Part shown: piece by piece, positions 7,968-16,673 of the stretch
Layout: each line of letters begins with the position of its first letter
Position numbering within the stretch: the first letter of the stretch is position 1
Source: a virus
Length of the DNA: 59,865 nt
IMG/VR virus record: IMGVR_UViG_3300034196_000123
Coordinates: 1-59,865 of that record
Strand: one strand, 5' to 3'
Translations under genes and position numbers: made by a program
Notes under the pieces: model-generated
The model's database searches: none
Seen by the model: the letters and a program-made list of their open reading frames with translations, nothing else
Told to the model about the DNA's origin: nothing

Positions 7968-8279
7968 ATGGCAGCAGGAGCACGTACCGCGGCCGCCGCG
8001 ACGCCGCCGGCGCCGCCCGCAGACGACCAGAACCCGCCGGCCCCGACCGACGAGCAGGCCGCCCCCGAGGCACCCGAGGCGGTCGAGGCCCCGACCCACT
8101 TCAACGCCTACCCCGCCCGGATCGCGGTCACGCTCGCACTGAAGGACGGCGAGGACCCGAACGCGGAGCGGACCCGCGTCATCGTCCCGCCCGGCCGCGA
8201 CATCCCCGCGGACGTCGACCCGGTGGCGCTGGCCGACCTGATCGCCATCGGCTACGCGAAGGCCAAGGCGGCCTCCTGA
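7968..8279 (+). CDS. Hypothetical structural-region protein
   Basis: A 103-residue protein with an ATG behind GACGAGGA. The first 45 residues are Ala/Pro-rich and disordered. The folded part (HFNAYPARIAVTLALKDG, RVIVPPGRDIPADVDPVALA) resembles a small beta/alpha domain found next to capsid genes in actinophages, with no assigned role. It lies between capsid and connector genes. Confidence 0.6.
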   Translation: MAAGARTAAAATPPAPPADDQNPPAPTDEQAAPEAPEAVEAPTHFNAYPARIAVTLALKDGEDPNAERTRVIVPPGRDIPADVDPVALADLIAIGYAKAKAAS

Positions 8280-8281
8280 TC

Positions 8282-8354
8282 GTCCCGCCCGGGGGTCTGT
8301 GACGCGACCCCGACCCCAAGTCCTGGACTTGCCGAGCTGGTCCCCGGGCGGGAC
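8282..8354. other. Highly structured 110-bp intergenic segment
   Basis: A 13-bp perfect inverted repeat, GTCCCGCCCGGGG (8282-8294) with CCCCGGGCGGGAC (8342-8354), encloses a second small hairpin CAAGTC/GACTTG (8317-8331) and a competing GGGGTC/GACCCC pair. No gene fits here. It separates the genes ending at 8279 and starting at 8394 and may be a processing or attenuation structure. Confidence 0.55.
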
Positions 8355-8393
8355 CCCACCACCATCCACCTCGATCCCGCAGAGGGAGACCCG

Positions 8394-8747
8394 GTGTACC
8401 TGTTCCTCGGCACACGACGTGCCTTCAACGACCCCTCCCAGCACGAGGACGGCACCGCGAAGACCCTCGACGAGCGGGACATCCTCGACATGAAGAGCCG
8501 CGTCGAGATCACGTTCCCGGCCGGAGTCCCGTTCTCCGAGGCGTTCGTGACCGTGACGTCACCGACCGGGGTGTGGGCGAACCAGTCCCCGGACGCCGCG
8601 CCCGCCTGGGTGGCGTCCGACGACGAGGACCTGGCCCGCCTGGTGTCCCGCCACTTCGGCGGCATCCAGGTCCGGGACCCGCTGCCCGCGGGGGAGCGGG
8701 ACGAGCACGCCGGCCGCGCCCACCACTTCGAGAGCCTGGAGGGCTGA
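8394..8747 (+). CDS. Hypothetical protein, head-tail region
   Basis: A 117-residue protein, GTG start after AGGGAGA. It begins MYLFLGTRRAFNDPS and is acidic, with an alternating strand pattern (RVEITFPAGVPFSEAFVTVTS). No family recognised. Its position between capsid and fibre genes suggests a virion or assembly role, which is inference from context. Confidence 0.6.
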   Translation: MYLFLGTRRAFNDPSQHEDGTAKTLDERDILDMKSRVEITFPAGVPFSEAFVTVTSPTGVWANQSPDAAPAWVASDDEDLARLVSRHFGGIQVRDPLPAGERDEHAGRAHHFESLEG

Positions 8748-8750
8748 GCC

Positions 8751-9140
8751 GTGAAGACGTCGGGCGGGATCGACTTCGTCAGCGCGCAGGTGTCCGGTGC
8801 CGGTGGCACCGCGACGGCCGCGTACATGGGCCTCACGGCGAACTCGGCGGCGCCGGCCGCCGGCGACACGACCCTCGCCGGAGAGATCGCCACCGCGGGT
8901 GGTGGGCTGATCCGGGCGCTCGCCACCTACGCCCACACCGCGGGTACCGCGACCTACACGCTGTCGAAGACGTTCACCGCGAACGGGAACGACAGCTTGC
9001 CGGTGACGATCGCGAAGCAGGGCATCTTCACCGCCGTCACGGTCGGCACGCTGGTCTACGAGACCCTGCTCTCCGCCACGGCCACCCTGACCGCCGTCGG
9101 TGACGCGATCACGGTCACCGACACCGTCACGATCTCCTGA
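8751..9140 (+). CDS. Putative structural protein, beta-rich
   Basis: A 129-residue GTG-start protein four bases after the previous stop. It is Thr/Ala/Gly-rich with predicted strands (TATYTLSKTFTANGN, LTAVGDAITVTDTVTIS). The pattern YMGLTANSAAPAAGDTTLAGEIA recurs in uncharacterised actinophage virion proteins near the capsid gene. No enzymatic motif is seen. Likely capsid- or fibre-associated. Confidence 0.6.
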   Translation: MKTSGGIDFVSAQVSGAGGTATAAYMGLTANSAAPAAGDTTLAGEIATAGGGLIRALATYAHTAGTATYTLSKTFTANGNDSLPVTIAKQGIFTAVTVGTLVYETLLSATATLTAVGDAITVTDTVTIS

Positions 9141-9151
9141 GGGCGGCGGTC

Positions 9152-9322
9152 ATGGAGGAGATCCTCGCGGCGCTCGCCGAGGTCGGGCGGCGCCTGGACG
9201 AGCAGTTCGCCCAGAGCAACCCGGATCGTCTCGCGCAGACGACCGCGCACCTGGCGACGGTCCGGATGTGCGTCGAGGCGCTGTTCACCGAGACCCCGTA
9301 CCGCCCCGACGAGGAGGGCTGA
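9152..9322 (+). CDS. Small helical hypothetical protein
   Basis: A 56-residue protein (MEEILAALAEVGRRLDEQFA...), mainly one or two amphipathic helices. It starts at ATG 9152 and overlaps the next gene in a TGATG arrangement. It could be a short assembly or trimerisation partner of the following virion gene, but nothing in the sequence proves this. Confidence 0.6.
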   Translation: MEEILAALAEVGRRLDEQFAQSNPDRLAQTTAHLATVRMCVEALFTETPYRPDEEG

Positions 9323-9837
9323 TGTCGCGCTTCACCGCGGCGGTCGAGTCGCAGGCCGCCCAGCTGGCCGGGGCGCCGTCGGGCACCACGTTCAACGGCT
9401 ACTTCGCGGCCCTCGTCGCCGGTGCTGCCGCCGGGTACGAGATTCGCCGGATCCTGCTCGGCGTGCGGGCCGGTGCGACCGTGCCGACGTCGCAGCAGAT
9501 GACGGTCGCCCTGTATCGACAGACCGTCCGGGTAGCTGGCACCGGGTTCACCACGGTCGCTGGGCAGAACCTGGTGCCCCGCAACGCTGCCACGGCCATC
9601 ACCGGGCTGGACGTCACCACGGCGACTGCCGCGGGGACGACGGGCCCGACGATCGGCAGCAACCCGTTGTTCAGGTTCAGCTTCAACACGCAGGCCGGCC
9701 CGATTGACCTCCCGACGGACCTGATGGAAGAGATCACCTGCGATCAGGGGACGGCCAACGGCCTGGCGTTCGTCAACATCGGCAACGCGCTCCCGCCCTC
9801 GCACCTGTTCACCCTCTCCGCGGAGTGGGAGGAGTAG
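9322..9837 (+). CDS. Putative virion protein
   Basis: A 171-residue protein, ATG coupled to the upstream stop. The sequence is Thr/Ala/Gly-rich, beta-type, starting MSRFTAAVESQAAQLAG, with one Cys near residue 141. The style matches head or fibre-associated proteins, not enzymes. It directly precedes the large SGNH/repeat fibre and may be its attachment partner (inference). Confidence 0.55.
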   Translation: MSRFTAAVESQAAQLAGAPSGTTFNGYFAALVAGAAAGYEIRRILLGVRAGATVPTSQQMTVALYRQTVRVAGTGFTTVAGQNLVPRNAATAITGLDVTTATAAGTTGPTIGSNPLFRFSFNTQAGPIDLPTDLMEEITCDQGTANGLAFVNIGNALPPSHLFTLSAEWEE

Positions 9838-9878
9838 ACCGCCCCCCGTTCCAGCGACCGTCGGGAGGGTGAAGGCTC

Positions 9879-12800
9879 GTGGCCGTCATCGCGTCGGACG
9901 CCTGCAGCGGTTCGAACGGTGACGCCCCATCGAGCAGGTGGACGGGCGGGACCACCCCGACCGCCGGCGGCGCCGTCAACATCCAGTCGGGCAAGCTGCG
10001 CTTCCTCAGCGGCACCAACGCCTCCGGGGGCGCGACCGACTGTGCATCACGGGTCCTGACGGGCGTCACCGCCCAGCAGGGCATGGAGTTGCGGTGCATC
10101 GTCCGCGTCGACACGTCCGGGAACCAGTCCGGGGTGGTGCTGCGCTGCGACTCCACGCTGTCCGACGCCACGGTGTCGGGGTACGCCCTGTCGATCGACG
10201 GCGGCACCGCCCTGTCGATCATCAAGTTCACCGGTGGGACCGGGACGTTCTCGCAGCTGGCGACGACCGCGTTCACCCAGAGCCTCAGCACGGACTACTG
10301 GCTGCTCGCCCGCGTCACCGGCACATCGTCGACCCTGATCCAGGCGAAGATCTGGGCCGTCGGGACCACCGAGCCGGGCAGCTTCACCACCTCGTTCACC
10401 GACACGACGTCCCCCATCACCTCCGGTGGCATCGGCGCCGTCGTGTTCGGTGGCGGCGGGACCGCCAAGTCCCTGTCCATCGGGTCGGTCACCGTCACCG
10501 ACGCCGGCGGCGGACCGATCATCCCGACCGTCGTGAAGCGGTGGTCGAGGTGGCGGCAGCACCTGGACCGCCGCGCCCGGCCCATGCTGCAGCGGATCCC
10601 CGACCAGACCGAGGCCTGGCCGACCGCCTGGGCGAACCGGGCGACCCAGCCGGCCGTGTGGCTGGCGATCGGCGACAGCATCACCGAGGGGCAGGGCGCG
10701 TCGGACCTCCCGGCCCGGTGGATCACACAGTGCCTGAACCTTCTGCGCTCGCGGGGCGGGAAGCCCACCAAGGGCGGCGCCGGGTACCTGCACGCCGCGT
10801 ACTACATCTACGGCCCCGACTCGGTGTGGACGACCTTCCTCCAGTACAACGGCGGCTCGGTCGGCGGTGCCCTGTACATCCCGGCGATCGGTGGTGCTGC
10901 CGCGGCGTCCGCGGCCGACCCCGACGGCATGACGTGGACGGTCACCGGGACGAGCGTCGACCTGTGGTACGTCGAGTCCACCGCACCCGGGTTCTACTAC
11001 TCGATCGACGGCGGCACCCCGGTGCTGGTCACTCCCGGGAACAACTTCCCCACCCCTCATAAGCTGCGGATCTCCCTCGGTGCGTCCGGTGTCCACACCG
11101 TCGACGTCTGGCAGACCGGCACCGGGGTCATGGGCTGGTGCGGGGTCACCGTTTACGACGGCGACGAGAACGCCGGGGTGGTCCTCATCGATGGCGGGCA
11201 CGTCGCGGCGTTCACCGCGGACCCGCTCACCACCTGGGGTAACAGGTCGTCCGCCTACGACCTGATGGCGACCTACGTCCTCGCGGCCCCCGACGTCGTG
11301 ACCCTGGAGCTCGGGGTCAACGACTGGTCCTCCAACGTCCCGCCGGCGACGGCAGCGGCGAACCTGTTGGTCACCATCCAGTTGCTGCAGTCGCTACCGA
11401 AGCGGCCCACGATCTGGCTCGTCGCGCCTGCCGCGTACGACGATGGCACGACCCAGACGTATCGGTGGACCGCCTACCTCGCGGCGATGCAGGCGGTGGC
11501 TGCGCAGACGGGTATCGGGTTCGTCGACGTCGGTCCGGTCCTCGGCTCGCCGACGAACACCGCGCTGTTCTCCGCCGATCAGATCCACCCGAACGACGCC
11601 GGGCACGCCCTCATGGGGCAGTTCATGTCGGGGGTCCTCGGCGGGAACCCGGACTACCCGCCCGCACCGCCGCGGCGTCGGCTGCCCCGGGCCTGGCGTC
11701 GGCGACCCACGACCACCCTGCGGCCCTTGTCGAGCGGCCCCACGGTCCCGTCGGTGACGGCCACCGAGACCCTCACCGTCACCGATACGGCGGCGCGCAC
11801 CCAGGCGGGCAGCCGGGCGGTCACGGAGACCCTGACCACCAGTGAGGTCGCGACCGCGCAGCCGACCAAGCCGCGGTCGGCCGCCGACGCGATCACCACG
11901 GTCGACGTGGTGGCCCGCACCTCGACGCGCCCGCGGGCCACCACCGACACGGTGTCGATCACCGACGGTGCGGTCGCGTCGGTCACCCGTGGCCGGACCG
12001 CCGCCGACACCCTGACCACCAGCGAGGGCATCACGTGGGCGCTCGCCGCCCGCGTCGCCGCCACCGACGGCATCAGCACCAGCGAGGTCCTCACCCGCTC
12101 GCGGACGTCGACCCGGGCCGTCACCGACCAGGTGACCGTCGGGGACGTCGCGACCGGCCCGGCCATCCGCACCGGCACGACCGTCGACACCCTGCAGCTG
12201 GCCGACGCCGTCCCGGTCCGGTCGACGAACCGGCCCCGGGCCGCCGGGGACACCCTGACCATCGCGGACGCCGCCGCTCGGGCCGCGTCGACCACGACCC
12301 GGACCGTCGTCGACTCCCTGACCGCCACCGATGCCACCAGCAGGGCCACGACGGGCCCCCGCAGCACCCTGGACGCCCTGGGCGTCGCCGACGTCCTGGT
12401 GCGCGCCTGGGCGCCCGCCAGGACCACCGTGGACACCCTCGGCGCCGGCGACACGGCCCGCCTGCAGGTCTCGTTCGTCCGGACAGTCGCGGACGCCGCC
12501 GCGCTCGCCGACACCCTCACCCGGACCGTGGCCCGCCCCCGGACCGCCGGCGACACCCTCACCGTCTTCGACGCCACCGGCCGGGCCCTGACCCTCGTCC
12601 GTGGCATCACCGACCCCCTGACCCTCACCGACACTGCCGGGCAGACGATCCTGCGGGGCCGGACCATCACCGACGCCCTCACCGCCACCGACGCCGTGAC
12701 CCGCGCGGTGCTCGAGCAGCGTGCCGCGGCCGACTCGTGGTCGACCAGCGACGTCACCGCCCGGTCGGTGCAGCTGGCCCGCGCCGTGCCCGAAGGCCTC

Positions 12801-13328
12801 GGCGTGGTCGACGTGGCCGCCCGGGCGCGCGCCGGCGGCCGGAGCGTCGTGGACGTGCTCGGCGTGGCGGACGCCGCGGCGGGGATCCGGTCCCTCGTGC
12901 GCGGCGCCGGCGACGCCGTGGTGTTCGCCGACGTGCCCGGCCGGACTCTCGTGGTCGCGCGGAGCAGCGTGGACGCGGTCGCGGTGGCCGACGCGGTGGC
13001 GAGGGGTCTGGCGCGGGTCGCCGCGGTGGTGGATGGCGTCGCCCTGGTCGACGTCGCCGCCCGGCCGGCGCTCGCCCGGGCCCGGGCCGGGGTGGACGTC
13101 GTCGCGGTCGCGGACGTCGTCGGGCGGGTCCTGACGCTGGTCCCGCGCGGTGGGGTGGACTCCCTGACCCTGGTCGAGGCGACGACCAGGGTCAGGGTCC
13201 AGTCCCGCACCGCGACCGATGGCCTGACGGTCGTGGACGTGGTGGTGTCGGTGCGGCCGCTGCGGGGGGTTCGGTCCCGGGTCATCACCCCGGGGGACGT
13301 CGGCACGATGCTGGGAGACGACCGATGA
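9879..13328 (+). CDS. Large fibre protein: SGNH hydrolase plus 25 tandem 20-residue repeats
   Basis: A 1,149-residue protein. Residues 1-210 look like a beta-sandwich (LamG-like) domain. Residues 258-585 hold an SGNH hydrolase: block I GDSITEG (265-271, nucleophile Ser267), block III-like LGVNDW (about 477-482) and block V DQIHPND (about 566-572). Such enzymes de-acetylate or de-esterify cell-surface glycans. A basic Arg/Pro hinge (about 600-625) leads to about 25 degenerate 20-residue repeats (R-x-x-x-D-x-L-x-x-x-D) to residue 1,125. It lies between capsid and connector genes, unlike most tail fibres, so it may be a capsid fibre. Confidence 0.8.
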   Translation: MAVIASDACSGSNGDAPSSRWTGGTTPTAGGAVNIQSGKLRFLSGTNASGGATDCASRVLTGVTAQQGMELRCIVRVDTSGNQSGVVLRCDSTLSDATVSGYALSIDGGTALSIIKFTGGTGTFSQLATTAFTQSLSTDYWLLARVTGTSSTLIQAKIWAVGTTEPGSFTTSFTDTTSPITSGGIGAVVFGGGGTAKSLSIGSVTVTDAGGGPIIPTVVKRWSRWRQHLDRRARPMLQRIPDQTEAWPTAWANRATQPAVWLAIGDSITEGQGASDLPARWITQCLNLLRSRGGKPTKGGAGYLHAAYYIYGPDSVWTTFLQYNGGSVGGALYIPAIGGAAAASAADPDGMTWTVTGTSVDLWYVESTAPGFYYSIDGGTPVLVTPGNNFPTPHKLRISLGASGVHTVDVWQTGTGVMGWCGVTVYDGDENAGVVLIDGGHVAAFTADPLTTWGNRSSAYDLMATYVLAAPDVVTLELGVNDWSSNVPPATAAANLLVTIQLLQSLPKRPTIWLVAPAAYDDGTTQTYRWTAYLAAMQAVAAQTGIGFVDVGPVLGSPTNTALFSADQIHPNDAGHALMGQFMSGVLGGNPDYPPAPPRRRLPRAWRRRPTTTLRPLSSGPTVPSVTATETLTVTDTAARTQAGSRAVTETLTTSEVATAQPTKPRSAADAITTVDVVARTSTRPRATTDTVSITDGAVASVTRGRTAADTLTTSEGITWALAARVAATDGISTSEVLTRSRTSTRAVTDQVTVGDVATGPAIRTGTTVDTLQLADAVPVRSTNRPRAAGDTLTIADAAARAASTTTRTVVDSLTATDATSRATTGPRSTLDALGVADVLVRAWAPARTTVDTLGAGDTARLQVSFVRTVADAAALADTLTRTVARPRTAGDTLTVFDATGRALTLVRGITDPLTLTDTAGQTILRGRTITDALTATDAVTRAVLEQRAAADSWSTSDVTARSVQLARAVPEGLGVVDVAARARAGGRSVVDVLGVADAAAGIRSLVRGAGDAVVFADVPGRTLVVARSSVDAVAVADAVARGLARVAAVVDGVALVDVAARPALARARAGVDVVAVADVVGRVLTLVPRGGVDSLTLVEATTRVRVQSRTATDGLTVVDVVVSVRPLRGVRSRVITPGDVGTMLGDDR
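11746..13255 (+). repeat. About 25 tandem 60-bp coding repeats
   Basis: The C-terminal half of the fibre gene repeats every 60 bases. Each unit encodes roughly R-T/A-x-x-D-x-L-x-x-x-D-x-x-x-R-x5. Individual repeats differ in sequence, so the array is old and held by selection and not a recent slippage product. Confidence 0.8.
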
Positions 13329-14053
13329 TCGCGACCGTGGGCGATGCCCCGAAGCTGGTGTGGGAGCTGCGGGACCCCGACTCCGGGGAGCGGATCGACG
13401 CGACCGTGACGTGTGCGGTGACCACCGCCCCGACGGGCGGTGCTACCGGTGCGCTGACGGTCGTGCGGGAGGCCCAGGGCCGGTACGCCGTCCTCGTGCC
13501 CCTGACCGTCGTCGGGGACTGGCTCGGCACCTGGACAGCGTCCGGGCCGGTCACCGCGGTCGACGGGTGGACCATCACCGCGGTCGCCGCCGCGGACCCG
13601 GCGTGGCAGGCCCCCGGGTGGGCACCGACCCTGCGGGACGTCGGGTCGCACATCCCGACCCGCACCCGTGAGCTCGGCACCGACGACCGGTACACCGGCA
13701 TGTTCAGCGACTCGACGGAGCCGACCGCCGACGCCGTCACCGTGCTGATCCGCGACGCCTGCACGTGGGCCGCCGGACCGCTCGGCGCGCCCGTGCAGGC
13801 GGTCACGTGGCCGCTGCTGCGCCTCGCCTCGGCCCTGTACGCCGCCTACTCGGTGGAGCTCGCCTACCCGGAGCGGGACGCCGACGTCCGCGTCTACGAG
13901 CAGCTGCTCACGCAGGCCGAGAGCATCCGGGCCACCGCCGACCAGACCAACGCCGCCGCCGGCGGAGGCACCGAGGTCGACGTCGGCGGCGACCAGCTGC
14001 TCGGCTCGCACTCGTTCCCGCCGGCGCCCTGCGCGCGGGACATCGCCTTCTGA
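13325..14053 (+). CDS. Head-tail connector / adaptor protein
   Basis: A 242-residue protein with ATG overlapping the fibre stop. The N-terminal ~110 residues are a beta domain (KLVWELRDPDSGERIDATV...), and the C-terminal part is helical with TADAVTVLIRDACTWAAGPLG and a hydrophobic LLRLASALYAAYSVELAYPE helix, as seen in gp6/gp15-type connector proteins that scan along the portal ring. Context (before neck and tail terminator genes) agrees. Confidence 0.6.
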   Translation: MIATVGDAPKLVWELRDPDSGERIDATVTCAVTTAPTGGATGALTVVREAQGRYAVLVPLTVVGDWLGTWTASGPVTAVDGWTITAVAAADPAWQAPGWAPTLRDVGSHIPTRTRELGTDDRYTGMFSDSTEPTADAVTVLIRDACTWAAGPLGAPVQAVTWPLLRLASALYAAYSVELAYPERDADVRVYEQLLTQAESIRATADQTNAAAGGGTEVDVGGDQLLGSHSFPPAPCARDIAF

Positions 14054-14063
14054 CCGTCCGACT

Positions 14064-14091
14064 CCACCGGTACCCTGCCGGTGGGGTCGGG
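14064..14091 (+). promoter_or_regulatory. Late leader element copy 3
   Basis: TACCCT (14071-14076), six bases, GGGGTCGGG (14083-14091). Here TACCCTG is the loop of a perfect 7-bp inverted repeat CCACCGG/CCGGTGG (14064-14070, 14078-14084). It stands 11 bases after the connector stop and before the gene at 14,123. Confidence 0.65.
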
Positions 14092-14122
14092 AGCAGCCAC
14101 GCGCGCACCCGAGGAGACCATC

Positions 14123-14419
14123 ATGGCCAGCACCCAGAAGCCCCCCGCCGCCGAGCAGGCCCCGCCGGTGGCCCCCGCGCCCGAGCCGGTCGCGGTGCCC
14201 GCCGAGCCCGAGGCGTCCCCGGAGGTCCAGCGGCGTTTCCGCAGCCACGTCGCGCGGATCCGGGAGGAGTTCGGCCGCTACAAGGCGGCTCGCCTGCTGT
14301 ACCTCGACGGGGTGCCCGCGGTCGCCGAGGGCGGCGCGATCCCCCAGTCCCACCCCCACCTGCAGGAGTGGATCGACGAGGGCGGCGTCATCGACCTCCA
14401 GGCCAAGAGCGCGCCGTAG
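14123..14419 (+). CDS. Hypothetical neck-region protein
   Basis: A 98-residue protein, ATG behind GAGGAGA. The first 40 residues are Pro/Ala/Glu-rich and disordered. The folded part (VQRRFRSHVARIREEFGRYKAARLLYLDG) is a basic helix pair, ending IDLQAKSAP. It is the first gene behind leader element 3. Family not recognised. Confidence 0.6.
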   Translation: MASTQKPPAAEQAPPVAPAPEPVAVPAEPEASPEVQRRFRSHVARIREEFGRYKAARLLYLDGVPAVAEGGAIPQSHPHLQEWIDEGGVIDLQAKSAP

Positions 14420-14421
14420 CC

Positions 14422-14799
14422 GTGGACGACACCGACGTCATCATCGACGACGAAGCGATCGCGATCTTCCTGACGTCCCCGGCCGGGCCGGTCGGGGACC
14501 TGCTGTCCGACCTCGGCCGGAAGATCTACACGGTCGCGCGGAACATGGCGCCCATCAGCCCGAAGGGGTCCCACGGTCGCGCGCCCGGGTGGCTGAAGAC
14601 CCGCATCGACTGGGAGCTGCGCACCGACGACGGTGACCTGTACGTCGTCGTCACCTCCCCGGCCCTCACGAACGACGGCCGTGAGGCGCCGTACGGGAAG
14701 TTCCAGAACATCGAGGACCTGCACGGCGCCGGCGGCCACAAGATCCGCACGACGCCGCACCTGCTGCCCGCGTTCCACTACGTCATGGACGGGCTGTGA
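14422..14799 (+). CDS. HK97 gp10-like neck / head-closure protein
   Basis: A 125-residue GTG-start protein. It contains the typical gp10 pattern: a helical N-terminus, then ARNMAPISPKGSHGRAPGWLK and a beta hairpin with YVVVTSPALTNDGREAPYGKFQNIEDLHG. These proteins occupy the head-tail joint. The genes on either side (connector, tail terminator) match that position. Confidence 0.65.
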   Translation: MDDTDVIIDDEAIAIFLTSPAGPVGDLLSDLGRKIYTVARNMAPISPKGSHGRAPGWLKTRIDWELRTDDGDLYVVVTSPALTNDGREAPYGKFQNIEDLHGAGGHKIRTTPHLLPAFHYVMDGL

Positions 14800-15251
14800 T
14801 GGTGCAGCAGATCGTGTACTGCGACGGTGCCGGTGCGGCCGCGGTGTGGGTCAACGACGTCTCCGGGATCACCGGTGCAGGCGGGCCCCTGGAGAATGGC
14901 GTGAGCCTGCTGGTCGACGGGCCGCGCTCGCCCGGGCAGGGCGCCATCGCGACCGTGGAAGAGCTGGCGGGCACCACCGCGGACGACGCGATGTGCAGCT
15001 GCAGGCTGTCGTTCAAGGTGTGGGCGGTCGGGCGGGGCGGGGGCAGGGAGAAGGCGAACCGCGCCGCCCGGGCCCTCGCCGGCGCGCTCGCCGACCAGCT
15101 GAAGGGCAACCCAGTCACGGTCACAACGAAGGCGGGGGAGCGGGTCACGATCCTCGCCGCGTCTGACCTGGCGGGCCCGTCGCTGACCGGGGACGTCGGT
15201 GGGCAGTCGCAGTACCGGGTCGACGCCACACTGAGCCTGCAGCCCGCCTGA
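14796..15251 (+). CDS. Tail terminator protein
   Basis: A 151-residue protein overlapping the previous gene by four bases (start GTG 14796 or ATG 14799). Its length, mixed alpha/beta composition and place immediately before the major tail protein fit the tail terminator (lambda gpU-like) that caps the tail tube. No diagnostic motif is visible. Confidence 0.5.
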   Translation: MMVQQIVYCDGAGAAAVWVNDVSGITGAGGPLENGVSLLVDGPRSPGQGAIATVEELAGTTADDAMCSCRLSFKVWAVGRGGGREKANRAARALAGALADQLKGNPVTVTTKAGERVTILAASDLAGPSLTGDVGGQSQYRVDATLSLQPA

Positions 15252-15267
15252 CGGGCCGTCCGGGCGG

Positions 15268-15304
15268 TAACCTGTGCGCGGGGTTGGGACTTCGTAGCGA
15301 AGTC
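15268..15304 (+). promoter_or_regulatory. Late leader element copy 4 (before major tail gene)
   Basis: TAACCT (15268-15273), six bases, GGGGTTGGG (15280-15288), then a perfect 7-bp, 3-nt-loop hairpin GACTTCG/CGAAGTC (15288-15294, 15298-15304). A 56-base leader separates the hairpin from the ATG of the major tail gene. Confidence 0.7.
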
Positions 15305-15360
15305 GCCGCAGCGGAACTCGAGTTGCTCGGGGGAGGCGCGGCCCCAGCCCTGGAGGCTCG

Positions 15361-15954
15361 ATGCCTGCCATCGCAGTGCCCCGCGACTCGATCCGGATCG
15401 GCGCCGGCTACCTCTACAAGGCGATCATCGGGTCCACGTTGCCCAGCAACACGGTGTCCGGTGGGGTGTTCACTGACCCGTGGCCCGCCGCCTTCATCCC
15501 GCTGGGGGTGACCAAGGCTGGGCACGAGCTCAGCTTGAAGACCGACTTCTCGCCGGTCGAGGCCGCGGAGTACCTGGACCCGCTGCTGCTCGCGCCCGAG
15601 AAGTCCGAGAACAAGATCTCGATTGAGATCCTGCAGTTCACCGCGAAGAACTTCTCGCTGACCCTCAACGGCGCCACCCTGACCACCGTCAGCGGCACCG
15701 GCCCGACCCTGCTGACGAAGCTCACGCCGGTCGCGCCCTCGTCGATGATCCCCACGATGTTCGGCTGGGAGTCCGAGGACGCCCGAGAGCGGACGATCAT
15801 CTACCAGGCCAAGCAGACCGGCGAGATCAAGGTCAAGCGCACCAAGGGCGGCGGTGACCCCTCCACCTTGCCGGGCGAGTGGACCATGGAGCGGCCCCCG
15901 ACCGGCGAAACGTGGGAGGGCTGGTACGCCGGCCCGACCGCGCTGGGCCTGTAG
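15361..15954 (+). CDS. Major tail tube protein
   Basis: A 197-residue protein with ATG behind CTGGAGG. It is beta-rich (GHELSLKTDFSPVEAAEYLDP, SENKISIEILQFTAKNFSLTL) and acidic, with the size and pattern of siphovirus tail tube subunits. It follows the tail terminator and precedes the tail chaperones and tape measure. Its own leader element and long leader fit the need for high-level synthesis. Confidence 0.75.
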   Translation: MPAIAVPRDSIRIGAGYLYKAIIGSTLPSNTVSGGVFTDPWPAAFIPLGVTKAGHELSLKTDFSPVEAAEYLDPLLLAPEKSENKISIEILQFTAKNFSLTLNGATLTTVSGTGPTLLTKLTPVAPSSMIPTMFGWESEDARERTIIYQAKQTGEIKVKRTKGGGDPSTLPGEWTMERPPTGETWEGWYAGPTALGL

Positions 15955-16673
15955 TGGCGTCCCTGGGGGAGTTCGGGCGCCTCGTCATCGACGACGCCCC
16001 CGAGCCCATCGAACCGGACACGTTCACGTTCCACGGCCACGAGTTCCTGATCCCCGACTCGCTGAGCATGCTGCCGACGATGCGGTTCGCGTGGCAGCAG
16101 AAGGTCCACACGCAGCGGGAGAAGCAGACCGGCCGGGCCCTGGAGCGCGCGCAGCTGCGCCTCGCCGCCGCGGACGCCCGGGACCGCGCCGCCGCACAGA
16201 AGGCCGTCGAGGACGCCCAGGCGGAGCAGGTGCAGGCGAACCTGGACATGCTCGCCGAGCTGTACTCCTACGTCCGCTCGTCGATGCCCGATGAGGACGA
16301 CTGGGAGACCTTCTACGAGATCGCCGTGTCGGTGCGCGCCGACATGGAGGAGCTGCTGGGGGTGGCCGGGCAGATCCTCTCCACGGTGACCGGCCGCCCT
16401 ACGAGTCGGCCCTCCGAATCATCGGATGGGCCGTCGAGGAGTGGGGCTGGGTCGACGGGCAGCTACGACTCGCCGGCGCCGACCGGTGGGCCGGCGCGGA
16501 CGATGCGGCGGGAGTTGCCGGCACCGCCGTGGGACGACGTCCCGACGCAGCGGGTGATCCGGATCGAGCCGGAACCGGAGTCGGACCTGATGGCGCAGCG
16601 GCGGGAGTACTTCGCCGACCTGGTGTCCGTGGACGAGCTGCTGGACCGGGCGGGCATCCCCTCTGGCGGCTGA
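15954..16673 (+). CDS. Tail assembly chaperone, G-type
   Basis: A 239-residue protein, GTG overlapping the tail protein stop. Residues 1-145 are helical with a long Ala/Arg/Gln helix (LERAQLRLAAADARDRAAAQ) and the actinophage chaperone pattern ILSTVTGRPTSRPSESSDGPS near residue 145. The tail of the frame (about 190-239) is also protein-like (PWDDVPTQRVIRIEPEPE). Tail chaperones bind the tape measure protein before tube polymerisation. A second frame overlaps from about 16,397. Confidence 0.75.
   Translation: MASLGEFGRLVIDDAPEPIEPDTFTFHGHEFLIPDSLSMLPTMRFAWQQKVHTQREKQTGRALERAQLRLAAADARDRAAAQKAVEDAQAEQVQANLDMLAELYSYVRSSMPDEDDWETFYEIAVSVRADMEELLGVAGQILSTVTGRPTSRPSESSDGPSRSGAGSTGSYDSPAPTGGPARTMRRELPAPPWDDVPTQRVIRIEPEPESDLMAQRREYFADLVSVDELLDRAGIPSGG

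Noticed and set aside
11654-14359. Very long minus-strand open frame opposite the repeat fibre gene
   Set aside because: It is the antisense of a G+C-rich gene with biased third positions; its sequence is Arg/Ser/Thr/Val low-complexity, and it overlaps several well-supported plus genes.
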